Positions 16,971 to 25,586 of a stretch of DNA of 64,000 bases are shown piece by piece. The stretch is from Ancylomarina salipaludis (lineage in GTDB: Bacteria; Bacteroidota; Bacteroidia; Bacteroidales; Marinifilaceae), in NCBI RefSeq assembly GCF_004122035.1, contig NZ_SAXA01000013.1, forward strand, positions 58,374-122,373, in the 5' to 3' direction. The notes beneath the pieces are model-generated. The model saw only the letters and a program-made list of their open reading frames with translations, was not told where the DNA came from and did not search any database. How positions within the stretch are numbered: position 1 is the first letter of the stretch; each line of letters begins with the position of its first letter. The translations under genes were made by a program, and so were the position numbers.

Positions 16971-17019
16971 TAACTAAAAAATACAAAACCCAAATAATAA
17001 AAACCTAAATCCTTTTACA

Positions 17020-17973
17020 ATGAAAAAATTCACAAAATTTCTTATCATTCTGGCTTTATTGCCAATATTATTCCTTTCCTCATGTAAAGAAGATGATGCT
17101 GCAACAGGTGTTGATAATCCAGCTTTTGAAGCACTTCAAACTTACCTGGTTGATAACCAAATGGATTTAAACCAGATTATCTCAACAACTGAGAATGGTA
17201 AGTTTGCTACAACTGCAAAAGATGGCAAATATATCATCGACATTCGAAGTGCTGAAGATTTTGGTAAAGGTCATTTAGATGGTGCCGTTAACTCAAGCTT
17301 AGTAAATATTTTAGAAACAGCTAAAGCAGCAGATAAAGAGATTCTTGTTGTTTGTTATACAGGACAAACTGCAGCTAGAGCGGTTGTTGCTTTACGTTTG
17401 AGTGGTTACCCAAATGCTAAACTTCTTAAATGGGGAATGAGTAATCAAGGCAACTCAGGTCCATGGGATAGCAACATTGGTGATGCTGCTAAAGGTCATG
17501 CAAACTGGACAAATGATGCTCCTGTTAATCCATCAACTTATCCTGCTCCTGTTCTTTACACAACGGCTACTGAAGGAGCTGATATTCTTAAAGAAAGAGT
17601 TCAAGCGATGTTAGAAAATACAGCTTGGTCTATTAAAAATACCGATGTATTAGCAACTCCTTCAAACTACCAGATCAATAATTATTTCTCAGAAGGCGAC
17701 TGGAATGCTTTTGGGCACTTTAAAGGCGCTCACCGTTTAAATCCTTTGACTTTAAATGGAAGCCAGGTTTTCAATCTTGATCCAAATCAAACTATCGTGA
17801 CCTACTGCTACACAGGACAAACCTCAAGTATAATTACCGCTTACTTACACGTATTGGGATACGATAAAGCAAAGAGTTTATTGTACGGAATGAATGGACT
17901 ACAAAACACACATAGCCAGTGGACTGATAACACAGCGATTACTGGAAACCAGTGGACTCAAGGAGGTCACTAA
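17020..17973 (+). CDS. Tandem two-domain rhodanese lipoprotein
   Basis: The 317-residue protein has a lipoprotein signal (lipobox 'LSSC', C22). Two rhodanese-like domains follow, at about residues 55-145 and 180-300. Both keep the active-site loop almost unchanged: C112 in 'VVCYTGQTAAR' and C263 in 'TYCYTGQTSS'. Most two-domain rhodaneses keep a catalytic cysteine only in the C-terminal domain, so two intact loops is notable. The neutral CYTGQT loop differs from the basic loop of the upstream protein and may suit another acceptor. A strong terminator follows, so this gene and the first rhodanese may form their own transcript. Confidence 0.85.
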   Translation: MKKFTKFLIILALLPILFLSSCKEDDAATGVDNPAFEALQTYLVDNQMDLNQIISTTENGKFATTAKDGKYIIDIRSAEDFGKGHLDGAVNSSLVNILETAKAADKEILVVCYTGQTAARAVVALRLSGYPNAKLLKWGMSNQGNSGPWDSNIGDAAKGHANWTNDAPVNPSTYPAPVLYTTATEGADILKERVQAMLENTAWSIKNTDVLATPSNYQINNYFSEGDWNAFGHFKGAHRLNPLTLNGSQVFNLDPNQTIVTYCYTGQTSSIITAYLHVLGYDKAKSLLYGMNGLQNTHSQWTDNTAITGNQWTQGGH

Positions 17974-17981
17974 TCTTAAAA

Positions 17982-18016
17982 CATTTGGGAGTGATGATCA
18001 CTCCCAAATGCTTTTT
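17982..18016 (+). terminator. Intrinsic terminator inside the sulfur locus
   Basis: catttgggagtga and tcactcccaaatg form a perfect 13-bp stem with a 3-nt loop, followed by cttttt. It separates the two lipoprotein rhodaneses from the porin gene. Confidence 0.88.
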
Positions 18017-18127
18017 ACTCATGATAAATCGCAGACTAATTAAAGGACTTTTTCACCTCCATCGAATATTCAACTAAGTATAGAGCTCTGAACGAATCCT
18101 CAAACTTAACTATCAATAATTGCAAAC

Positions 18128-19159
18128 ATGAAAAATATACTACTCGCTGTAATGGTCATCATGATGTTGCCAGTTGTAGCAAATGCACAAGGTTGCGAAG
18201 AACCTTCGGGTGAAGGTGTAAACGTATTCGGATTCTTCCAACCCAAGTTTGAATACAACCAAAATGAAGGAGTTGATGACAGTAATACATTTAACTTTAA
18301 CAGGGCTCGTATAGGAGCTATGGGTAATATCCCTTATGATTTTAGCTACTATATGGTTCTTGAGACCAGTCCTTCAAAAAATGGTGGAACGCCTTATTTA
18401 CTTGATGCTTTCGTGACCTATTCTCGTTACGATTTTGCAAGACTCTCTTTTGGTTCATTCAAATCGCCAATTTCTTTGGAATTGAATACCCCCTGTCATA
18501 AGCTTCATACCATTAACCGCTCCAGAGTTGTAGAGCAGTTAGCAACACCTGATCGCGATCGTGGTTTTATGCTTTTAGGTGGAGCAGACACAACCCTATT
18601 TCAATATAGCCTTGCTATTACAAACGGTACAGGTTTATTCCAAAATGATGACAATAAAAGAAAAGATTACGCAGCTCGTTTAGTTGCTAACCCTCATAAG
18701 AATCTAAAAATTGGTGCCAGCTATAAGTTTGGTAAAGCAACGGCTGCTGTTGACGGTATGCCTGAAGATGAAAGAACCCGATATGGAGCTGATCTTCAAT
18801 ACAAAAAAGGTGCTTTCATGCTACAAGCTGAATATTTGTATGCTAAGGATGTGGGATCTTATACCACTGGCGGTGGTTGCGGTGAGCCGATTGAGATACA
18901 TCAAGGTGATATTAAGAGAGATGGTATGTTCGTTATGGCTATGTACCAGTTCCAAAACAAGCTTCAACCTGTTGTAAAATTTGAATTCTTCGATTCAAAT
19001 AAAGACGTGGATGGTAACACAGAATACTGCACAACTTACGGTCTAAACTATTTCTTTAACGACTGGACAAAAGTTCAGGCTAACTACGTATACAGAGCCG
19101 AAAAGGAAAAAGAAATTGATAACGATATTTTCATGTTGCAAGTAACGGTTAAGTTTTAA
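18128..19159 (+). CDS. OprP/OprO-like outer-membrane porin
   Basis: The 343-residue protein has a signal peptide ending 'VVANAQ', then a beta-barrel with alternating aromatic strands and a C-terminal strand ending in phenylalanine ('FMLQVTVKF'). 'FGFFQPKFEYNQ', 'FNFNRARIGAMGNIPYDFSYYMVLE' and 'LSFGSFKSPISLE' resemble the phosphate-selective porin O/P family, whose members are anion-selective. Set between sulfur-transfer and sulfur-reduction genes, it most likely admits anionic sulfur compounds such as thiosulfate, tetrathionate or polysulfide. That substrate is inferred from context alone. It is shorter than classical OprP (about 410-440 residues). Confidence 0.78.
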   Translation: MKNILLAVMVIMMLPVVANAQGCEEPSGEGVNVFGFFQPKFEYNQNEGVDDSNTFNFNRARIGAMGNIPYDFSYYMVLETSPSKNGGTPYLLDAFVTYSRYDFARLSFGSFKSPISLELNTPCHKLHTINRSRVVEQLATPDRDRGFMLLGGADTTLFQYSLAITNGTGLFQNDDNKRKDYAARLVANPHKNLKIGASYKFGKATAAVDGMPEDERTRYGADLQYKKGAFMLQAEYLYAKDVGSYTTGGGCGEPIEIHQGDIKRDGMFVMAMYQFQNKLQPVVKFEFFDSNKDVDGNTEYCTTYGLNYFFNDWTKVQANYVYRAEKEKEIDNDIFMLQVTVKF

Positions 19160-19171
19160 AAACGGGATGAT

Positions 19172-19191
19172 TGGGAGCCGAAAAGGCTCCC
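19172..19191 (+). other. Small GC-rich hairpin after the porin gene
   Basis: gggagcc and ggctccc flank a short A-rich loop, followed by a weak tttact tract. It is either a weak terminator or an mRNA-processing hairpin between porin and sseA-like genes. Confidence 0.55.
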
Positions 19192-19231
19192 TTTACTTGT
19201 ACTTTGTTAATCAAATTAAAAATAGATAGAT

Positions 19232-20074
19232 ATGAAAAAAGTGATATTAATGGTATTTGTTTGCTTTCTGGGCATTCAAATGTCTTTCGGACAAGATATT
19301 ATTTCAGTAAAGGATTATTTAAAGATTCAAAAAGACCCTAATGTTGTTCTGATTAGTGCCAGAAAGCCTGTTGACTATGCTAAAGTTCATATTGCGGGTG
19401 CTGTCAATATAGATCATAAATCCTTATACAAAACCACTCCAAAAAGCACACTAAAATCAAGTGCTGAAATTGCAAAGATTCTTGGAGAGAAAGGGATTAG
19501 TAATACCAATACAATTGTCATTTACGATAATGGATCTGGAAAATATTCAGGTCGTATCTATTGGATCTTAAAATATTTAGGAGCCAAAGATGTCAAACTA
19601 TTAGATGGGCATATGAAAGCCTGGAGAATGGCACGTAAGCCTGTAACCAAGAATCCTGCCAACAGAAAAGCAACAACATTTGCTGTAAACCTAAACAAAG
19701 CGGCAATTGCAAGTATCGATCAGGTAAAAAAAGCATCTAACAATCCTGCTTCTGTTATTATTGATGTTCGTGCAGCTGACGAATTCAGTGGTGTAAAAGA
19801 ATCAAAATTACCAAAAGGTCATATTCCTTCTGCCATCAACCTTGAATTTAAAAATGTAATGAACTCTAAGTCTCAACTTAAGTCGAAAGAAGAATTACAA
19901 GCTCTTTTCACTAAAGCTGGTATCACAAAAGAAAAAGAAGTGATTCTTTACTGCGAATCAAGTGTACGTGCAGGTATTGTATATCTAGCCTTAACATCAG
20001 CTTTAAATTACCCCAATGTGAAAGTTTATGATGGTGCTTTGTTCGAATGGACAGCAAGCGAGAAAATGCAATAA
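19232..20074 (+). CDS. Exported two-domain sulfurtransferase (SseA-like)
   Basis: The 280-residue protein has a signal peptide ending 'QMSFGQ' and two rhodanese domains, the classical thiosulfate/3-mercaptopyruvate sulfurtransferase build. The N-terminal domain is catalytically dead: D99 in 'IYDNGSGKYSGR' stands where the cysteine would be, as is normal for the structural domain. The C-terminal domain keeps C241 in 'LYCESSVRAG'. SseA-like enzymes move sulfane sulfur from thiosulfate to an acceptor thiol. Export puts the activity in the periplasm beside PsrA. It differs from the two upstream rhodaneses in being soluble rather than lipidated. A perfect 14-bp hairpin lies between its stop codon and psrA. 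Confidence 0.87.
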   Translation: MKKVILMVFVCFLGIQMSFGQDIISVKDYLKIQKDPNVVLISARKPVDYAKVHIAGAVNIDHKSLYKTTPKSTLKSSAEIAKILGEKGISNTNTIVIYDNGSGKYSGRIYWILKYLGAKDVKLLDGHMKAWRMARKPVTKNPANRKATTFAVNLNKAAIASIDQVKKASNNPASVIIDVRAADEFSGVKESKLPKGHIPSAINLEFKNVMNSKSQLKSKEELQALFTKAGITKEKEVILYCESSVRAGIVYLALTSALNYPNVKVYDGALFEWTASEKMQ

Positions 20075-20093
20075 TAGACTTCAAATTTTAATA

Positions 20094-20132
20094 AATCTGT
20101 TATCCTCTAAACCATCCTGAGGATAACAGATT
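20094..20132 (+). other. Perfect 14-bp hairpin immediately upstream of psrA
   Basis: aatctgttatcctc and gaggataacagatt pair perfectly around an 11-nt loop. No T-run follows, and the psrA ATG lies 20 nt downstream. This suits an RNA-stabilising or processing hairpin better than a terminator. Confidence 0.7.
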
Positions 20133-20152
20133 GAAATAAAACTATCGATCTG

Positions 20153-22390
20153 ATGAGCAAGTCAAGAAGAGATTTTATAAAGATATCCGCATTGGGGTTC
20201 GGGGGCTTGGTTTTAGCAAATCCAATTCTGAACACCATGATTGGGCAGGTACAAGCCGGTGAGCCTATGGATGCTTCCCAATTTAAACGCGTACCTACCT
20301 ATTGCGAGGTGTGTTTCTGGAAATGTGCTGGCTGGGTACATACCGATGAGAAAGGTGAACTTTGGAAAATAGAAGGTAATGAAGATGATCCGCATTGCAA
20401 GGGGCGTTTCTGCCCAAGAGGTACAGGTGGTATTGGCATGTACAATGATGAAGATCGATTGAAATCACCATTGATGCGTGTAGAAATTGATGGCAAACAA
20501 ACATTCAAAGAAGTTAGCTGGGATAAGGCATTCCGCTTTATTGCTGACAAGATGAACCAGATTTCCGAAGAACATGGCCCCGAGAGTATGGCCTTATTCA
20601 AACACGGTTCCGGTGGTGCACACTTTGGAAAATTATTCAAGGCTTTTGGTTCCCGAAATATTACAGCCCCCTCCTATGCCCAATGCCGTGGTCCTCGGGA
20701 AGTTGGTTTTCATGCGACTTTTGGTGCCAACATTAACTCACCTGAGCCTGTCGATTTGGAAAACACAAAATGTCTGGTTCTGATTGGGAACCATATAGGT
20801 GAGAACATGCACAATTCTCATGTTCAGGAAATGTCTAAAGCCATTGATAAGGGCTTAAAAATAATTACGGTTGATCCTCGATTGTCAACTGCAGCCAGTA
20901 AATCGAAACATTGGCTACCCATTAAACCTGCAACCGACATCGCCCTGCTATTGGCTTGGATGCATGTTTTAATCACAGAGAAATTATACGATAAAGCTTA
21001 TATCGATCAGTATGCTTACGGCTTTGAAGATCTTGAAGCTCATGTTGCTGACAAAACCCCTGAGTGGGCCGAAAAAATTACAACAATCAAGGCCGATGTG
21101 ATTAGAGAAACGGCCAGAGAGATGGCTTTTAACGCACCAGCAACACTGATTCATCCTGGTCGTCATGTGACTTGGTATGGTGACGATACTCAACGCTTAC
21201 GCGCGATGGCCATATTGAATGCACTTCTTGGATCCTGGGGCCGCAAAGGTGGTTTCTATTTCCCAGAGACAGCCAAAGTCCCTTCCTTCCCCCATCCAGC
21301 TTTCCCATCCGTTTCGTGGACATGGAAAGACTATCTTGATGGTAAATATGCTTTGGCAGGTTCATCAATTGCCAATGTATTCGTAGATGCAACTCATCCT
21401 GACAATACCACAGATAAGAAAATTAAAGGCTGGTTTGTTGTGGGTACAAATCTGATATCTACCATTCCTGACACCAAACGGACTTTGGAGGCAATTGACA
21501 ACTTAGACCTATTTGTGGTGGTAGATACCATGCCTATGGAAATTACGGGTTATGCTGATATCATTCTTCCGGAATGTACTTATTTAGAACGTTACGATGA
21601 TATTCGTGTATCGCCTAATCGAGAACCAAACATTGCTGTACGAATGCCTGCTGCCAAGCCTAAGTACTTAACCAAACCATCTGATTGGATTGTTCGTAAG
21701 TTGGCCGATAAATTAAAATTGAGTTCTTATTTCAACTATAAGTCTTATTCCGAAGTTTTGGATTGGCAGTTGAAACAGATGGGGCATTCATTGGCCGAAA
21801 TGCAAGAGAAAGGAGTTATCAAATTCGAGCGCAAGCACGAGAACCTTTATCTTGAAGAGGGTGAAGAATACGAATTCGGAACGCCTACGGGAATGATTGA
21901 GCTCTATTCTACCGATTTAGAAATGGAAGGCTTCGATCCTCTTCCAAACTATACCCCACATCCTGAACCACCAGCAGGTTATTTTAGACTCAATTACGGA
22001 CGTGCACCTATGCACACCTTTGGCCGTACGGCTAACAATCCAAATCTGAATGAGCTGATGAGCGAAAACAAGCTTTGGGTGAACCCTAAAATCGCTATGG
22101 CAGCTGGTATCGTAAATGATCAGGAAATCTGGCTTGAAAACCAGGATGGCATCAAATCAGAATTTCCTATCAAGGTAAGAGTTACCGAACGTATTGGCAT
22201 GGATAACGTGTATATGGTTCATGGCTTTGGGAAATCGAATAAAAAACTACAGCGTTCAAATGGACGTGGTATTAGTGACTCCCAGCTCGTAACCAACGTG
22301 ATGGTCGATCCGGTAATGGGTGGAACCGGTATGCGTGGGAATTTTGTGAAATTTATAATTGACAAGCCAGAAAGGGAGGAGATCTCATGA
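20153..22390 (+). CDS. psrA: Polysulfide/thiosulfate reductase catalytic subunit (molybdopterin oxidoreductase)
   Basis: The 745-residue protein belongs to the DMSO-reductase superfamily, PsrA/PhsA branch. It has a twin-arginine export signal ('KSRRDFIKIS') and a [4Fe-4S] site C51-x2-C54-x3-C58-x28-C87. C178 in 'SYAQCRGPREVGF' is placed like the Mo-ligating cysteine of Thermus PsrA. Further signatures are 'LIGNHIGENMHNSHV' and the C-terminal pterin-binding domain. It reduces polysulfide, sulfur or thiosulfate to sulfide in the periplasm with electrons from PsrB. Its stop overlaps the psrB start (ATGA). Sequence by eye cannot separate polysulfide from thiosulfate or tetrathionate as substrate; the rhodanese neighbours favour polysulfide or thiosulfate. 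Confidence 0.93.
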   Translation: MSKSRRDFIKISALGFGGLVLANPILNTMIGQVQAGEPMDASQFKRVPTYCEVCFWKCAGWVHTDEKGELWKIEGNEDDPHCKGRFCPRGTGGIGMYNDEDRLKSPLMRVEIDGKQTFKEVSWDKAFRFIADKMNQISEEHGPESMALFKHGSGGAHFGKLFKAFGSRNITAPSYAQCRGPREVGFHATFGANINSPEPVDLENTKCLVLIGNHIGENMHNSHVQEMSKAIDKGLKIITVDPRLSTAASKSKHWLPIKPATDIALLLAWMHVLITEKLYDKAYIDQYAYGFEDLEAHVADKTPEWAEKITTIKADVIRETAREMAFNAPATLIHPGRHVTWYGDDTQRLRAMAILNALLGSWGRKGGFYFPETAKVPSFPHPAFPSVSWTWKDYLDGKYALAGSSIANVFVDATHPDNTTDKKIKGWFVVGTNLISTIPDTKRTLEAIDNLDLFVVVDTMPMEITGYADIILPECTYLERYDDIRVSPNREPNIAVRMPAAKPKYLTKPSDWIVRKLADKLKLSSYFNYKSYSEVLDWQLKQMGHSLAEMQEKGVIKFERKHENLYLEEGEEYEFGTPTGMIELYSTDLEMEGFDPLPNYTPHPEPPAGYFRLNYGRAPMHTFGRTANNPNLNELMSENKLWVNPKIAMAAGIVNDQEIWLENQDGIKSEFPIKVRVTERIGMDNVYMVHGFGKSNKKLQRSNGRGISDSQLVTNVMVDPVMGGTGMRGNFVKFIIDKPEREEIS

Positions 22391-22920
22391 GATATGCAAT
22401 GCTAATTGATACAAAAAAATGTGTGGGCTGTAGCGACTGTGTTGTGGCCTGCCAAAATGAAAATCGTGTGCCTATTGGTTATTGTCGCGATTGGGTGATC
22501 GAACATGCCAAGGGAACTTTCCCCAATGTGAGCATCGAATTGCGATCAGAACGCTGTAACCATTGTGAAAACTCACCTTGCGTGCGTTGCTGCCCTACCG
22601 GGGCCAGTCATTACGAAGAGGGTGGTCTGGTTATGGTTGATAGAGGTGCCTGTATTGGTTGTGGAGCCTGTGTTCAATCTTGTCCATACAATGCCCGATA
22701 CTCTCATCCCGATGGATTCGTAGATAAATGTAGTTTCTGTAATCATCGCCTAGAGGAAGGCAAAAACCCTTCATGCGTATCCGTTTGTCCAACAAGCTGC
22801 ATGTATTTTGGTGATATCGACGATGAACAATCTCAGCTTAGTCAACTTCTTAAAAACCGAACATGGAAAGTTCTTGCTCCTGAAGTGGGAACAAAACCAC
22901 AGATTTATTATTTGACCTGA
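22387..22920 (+). CDS. psrB: Iron-sulfur electron-transfer subunit of the Psr complex
   Basis: The 177-residue protein is a four-cluster ferredoxin-type subunit. Cysteine groups are visible at 'CVGCSDCVVAC', 'CNHCENSPCVRCCP', 'CIGCGACVQSCP' and 'CSFCNHRL...CVSVCPTSC', together enough for four [4Fe-4S] clusters, as in PsrB, NrfC and DmsB. It has no signal of its own and is exported with PsrA by the Tat route. Its ATG overlaps the psrA stop codon by 4 nt, indicating translational coupling. It passes electrons from the membrane subunit PsrC to the molybdenum subunit. Confidence 0.94.
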   Translation: MRYAMLIDTKKCVGCSDCVVACQNENRVPIGYCRDWVIEHAKGTFPNVSIELRSERCNHCENSPCVRCCPTGASHYEEGGLVMVDRGACIGCGACVQSCPYNARYSHPDGFVDKCSFCNHRLEEGKNPSCVSVCPTSCMYFGDIDDEQSQLSQLLKNRTWKVLAPEVGTKPQIYYLT

Positions 22921-23000
22921 GCCATTAGAAACAATAAGCTTAATTGATTTTCACAAATCCTTGAGTTCAGTAAGGGACTTAAGGACTAAAAAATAGTCTT

Positions 23001-23942
23001 ATGAACGAAGAAATATTAATTAGTGGAAGAATGAATCCCCACATAGACCCAACTTTGGGCATTTGGGGTTGGGAAATTCCTCTTTACTTATTCCTTGGAG
23101 GTTTGGCCGCTGGAATCCTATTCTTTGCTGCTCTATATTCACTATTGGGTAAAGAAAAAGAGCTTCCAACTGCAGTGAGAAAAGCGACATTCCTGGTCCC
23201 TGTTATTTTAATGGTAGGCTTAGGCGCTCTCTTTCTCGACTTGAAAAACAAGCTTTATTTCTGGCAACTCTACACCACCATTCGAATTGAATCGCCTATG
23301 TCGTGGGGTGCATGGATTCTGATGCTGATCACACCACTTTCTATGGCTTGGTGCCTGAGCTATTGGCGCGACCTGATTCCTAACTGGACCTGGCAAGTTA
23401 AATACCTCGAATGGATAGAAGAATTTGTACAAAAGTACCGTAAAGCCTTCGCCTGGACCATGATTATCTCATCTGTGATTCTGGGTATTTACACGGGTAT
23501 TCTTTTATCCGCATTCAATGCGCGTCCACTTTGGAACACCTCAATTTTAGGCCCTTTATTCCTGGTTTCAGGGTTATCGACTGGTGCCGCCACCATCATG
23601 TGGCTATCCAAAGAAAAATTGGAACGCAGCCTGTTTAGCAAAATCGATTTGCTCTTGATTGGTATCGAAGTCTTCTTTATCATTCATCTGTTTATGGGAT
23701 TCATGGCCAGTAATGCCGCTCAAATCGAAGCTGCTCAGTTATTTCTGGGTGGTGCTTACACCCTGCCTTTCTGGGGTGGAGTGGTTCTATTGGGTTTGGT
23801 TGTTCCTGCAATTCTCGAAGTGATGGAACTTAGAGGCAAACATATTCCTGTTGCTTTTCCAGCAATACTTATTCTTGTTGGAGGCCTGGTTTTCCGATTC
23901 ATCATGGTTGAAGCCGGGCAAATCAGTCAGTACCTCTATTAG
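23001..23942 (+). CDS. psrC: NrfD/PsrC-type membrane anchor and quinol-binding subunit
   Basis: The 313-residue protein is almost all membrane helix (eight to nine predicted by eye) and matches the NrfD/PsrC family in length. The N-terminal motif 'GWEIPLYLFLGGLAAGILF' and 'PMSWGAWILML' are family signatures near the quinol site. PsrC oxidises menaquinol and delivers electrons through PsrB to PsrA, linking sulfur reduction to the respiratory chain. It begins 80 nt after psrB, and two successive terminators close the locus. Confidence 0.93.
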   Translation: MNEEILISGRMNPHIDPTLGIWGWEIPLYLFLGGLAAGILFFAALYSLLGKEKELPTAVRKATFLVPVILMVGLGALFLDLKNKLYFWQLYTTIRIESPMSWGAWILMLITPLSMAWCLSYWRDLIPNWTWQVKYLEWIEEFVQKYRKAFAWTMIISSVILGIYTGILLSAFNARPLWNTSILGPLFLVSGLSTGAATIMWLSKEKLERSLFSKIDLLLIGIEVFFIIHLFMGFMASNAAQIEAAQLFLGGAYTLPFWGGVVLLGLVVPAILEVMELRGKHIPVAFPAILILVGGLVFRFIMVEAGQISQYLY

Positions 23943-23953
23943 TGGTTTAGGTT

Positions 23954-23984
23954 AACTTCAGAGAAAAAGTCTGAAGTTTTATTG
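23954..23984 (+). terminator. First terminator after psrC
   Basis: aacttcaga and tctgaagtt form a perfect 9-bp stem with a 7-nt loop followed by tttatt. Confidence 0.8.
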
Positions 23985-23990
23985 CAAATC

Positions 23991-24031
23991 AACCGTCTTC
24001 TTTGGTTTTACCCTGAGGAGGCGGTTTTTTT
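23991..24031 (+). terminator. Second terminator after psrC
   Basis: aaccgtctt pairs with gaggcggtt (two G-U pairs) across a 17-18-nt loop, followed by seven T. It backs up the terminator directly before it. Confidence 0.65.
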
Positions 24032-24057
24032 AACCATCCCCCTTAAATTCCGAATCG

Positions 24058-25020
24058 TTAATTCGTTACAAGCAATTCCTTCTTTTCACAAAGCCATATT
24101 TTTCTTGCGAAATTTGCCTTTCCCTTTTTACTAACGCTGCAATAATCAGACAATTTAAGCCCTGCCTTATTGATTAAGTTTGCTATATCAGAGATAGATA
24201 CAATAACAAGTCGATCGGTAATTTCAGCTGCCGACTCGATAATGTGTGAAATCGTATTATCATCTGCACAGCTAAACAAATTGTATGGCAAATCGATAAT
24301 ACTGGCATCATACCTGTTGTCAATGTCTTTTATATCGGAGCGATACACATTGGTTGTATAGTTGAAATGAGAAAGGTTTTCTCGTGCTTGCCTGCATACC
24401 TTCCAGTTGATATCGCAGCCCTCAATCTTATTTCCGGCAAAGCAGGCTTCCAACATGATGGTACCCACCCCACAACAGGCATCAAGCAGCTTATTCTCTT
24501 TGTTTGACTTTGCTGCAATATTCACAAGGGCTTTGGCAATATTTATATTTATTGAATTGCTGTACGAATAGGTTTTTTTATTGTGTTTTTCCCAGGCAAA
24601 ATCATTTTTAAGCAAAGTGCCAAAAAACCAAGTCCCTTTATAATAACACAATGCGTAAGTTATAATTGGCTTATAATAATCCGGATTGCCATCAATGCTA
24701 TAGCCAATATCTCTTAACTTTTCGAGTCTCGAAGCATAGGCCGTTGTATCTCCATGCAAAACCAAATATTCAACTTTGAAACCCTCAACACATAACTTTT
24801 CCTTTTTTATTTGACTGATTAGCGAAGCATAATCCTCAGACACTAACTTAACATCCAGTCTTTTTCTAATAAAAGCACTGCTTGAAGGCTCTACCTTTAC
24901 ATCGGAAAAAAGCAGTTTATTCTTTTCTTCTTTATTAAAAAGACATCTCGACTCAAGCTTGCATAACTCACTTTCGGTATTGTCATAAATAAAGGCATAT
25001 ATATAATTGTTTGTCTGCAT
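24058..25020 (-). CDS. Putative RNA methyltransferase (UPF0020/Trm-G10-like)
   Basis: The 320-residue protein has a C-terminal Rossmann SAM-methyltransferase domain. Motif I is 'LLDACCGVGTIMLEA', an acidic loop follows at 'IEGCDINWKV', and motif IV is 'DLPYNLFS', a variant of the (D/N)PPY motif of N-methyltransferases. The pattern 'D-CCG-GT---EA' with 'GCDI' is typical of the UPF0020/Trm11/TrmN group acting on guanine N2 in tRNA or rRNA. The N-terminal ~150 residues have no clear THUMP domain, though a diverged one is possible. It converges with psrC across two terminators and has no functional link to the sulfur locus that I can see. Confidence 0.7.
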   Translation of the reverse strand: MQTNNYIYAFIYDNTESELCKLESRCLFNKEEKNKLLFSDVKVEPSSSAFIRKRLDVKLVSEDYASLISQIKKEKLCVEGFKVEYLVLHGDTTAYASRLEKLRDIGYSIDGNPDYYKPIITYALCYYKGTWFFGTLLKNDFAWEKHNKKTYSYSNSININIAKALVNIAAKSNKENKLLDACCGVGTIMLEACFAGNKIEGCDINWKVCRQARENLSHFNYTTNVYRSDIKDIDNRYDASIIDLPYNLFSCADDNTISHIIESAAEITDRLVIVSISDIANLINKAGLKLSDYCSVSKKGKANFARKIWLCEKKELLVTN

Positions 25021-25167
25021 TTTTTCTCTTGAGATTCTTTTATTCGTTATGTTGTAACAATGAATGGCATGGTATCAATTTTTAGTAAGAGATAATCAAC
25101 CTTATTTTCTTTCAGAAATAAACTGGGAAAGCGAAGCTAATCGCTTACCGGGAAGAGAAATCTTCAC

Positions 25168-25584
25168 TCATTCTTTGTTTTTTATTCTATTAATCAACAG
25201 GCTCACAAAATATACAATAAAAAGATAAGGTATAAATATCACGAATCCGAACATGGCTTTTAAAGGCCATCCTATACCCAATGAACGACGTTGAAGACTT
25301 TTAACCCTTTCCATATTTTCCTGAGCCACATGCCTAAATCGTTCCACATCCGACATGGCATCATGATCAAAACCATAGTGCGATAAGAGAATCATCTGCG
25401 ATTGATCAGCCCACCAGGCAATGAGAAACATTAAAATTCCCAAGAACAATAAACTAAGAAGGATATAGCTCAATAAATAAGCTTTATTGCCTACTCTTAG
25501 TCTTAAGGCCTTTAATAATGGAAAAGGGAAAGCAATTAACAGTCCAAGCAGTAAAAATTTCGATAGTGTCAGTAGCGTTTCCAA
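25168..25584 (-). CDS. Small membrane protein of unknown function, start uncertain
   Basis: I do not recognise this protein. It has two membrane helices near the N-terminus ('FLLLGLLIAFPFPLL', 'YLLSYILLSLLFLGILMFLIAWW'), an acidic/basic loop ('HDAMSDVERFRHVAQENMERV') and a last helix ('MFGFVIFIPYLFIVYFVSLL') with a basic tail. There is no ATG before the first helix. A TTG at 25584 gives 138 residues; a GTG at 25641 gives 157, but its first 18 codons lie inside a 208-bp tandem repeat. The repeat edge (25587) falls three bases from the TTG. The original 5' end may have been replaced by the repeat, so the gene could be damaged or use a rare start. Confidence 0.5.
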   Translation of the reverse strand: METLLTLSKFLLLGLLIAFPFPLLKALRLRVGNKAYLLSYILLSLLFLGILMFLIAWWADQSQMILLSHYGFDHDAMSDVERFRHVAQENMERVKSLQRRSLGIGWPLKAMFGFVIFIPYLFIVYFVSLLINRIKNKE

Positions 25585-25586
25585 AT

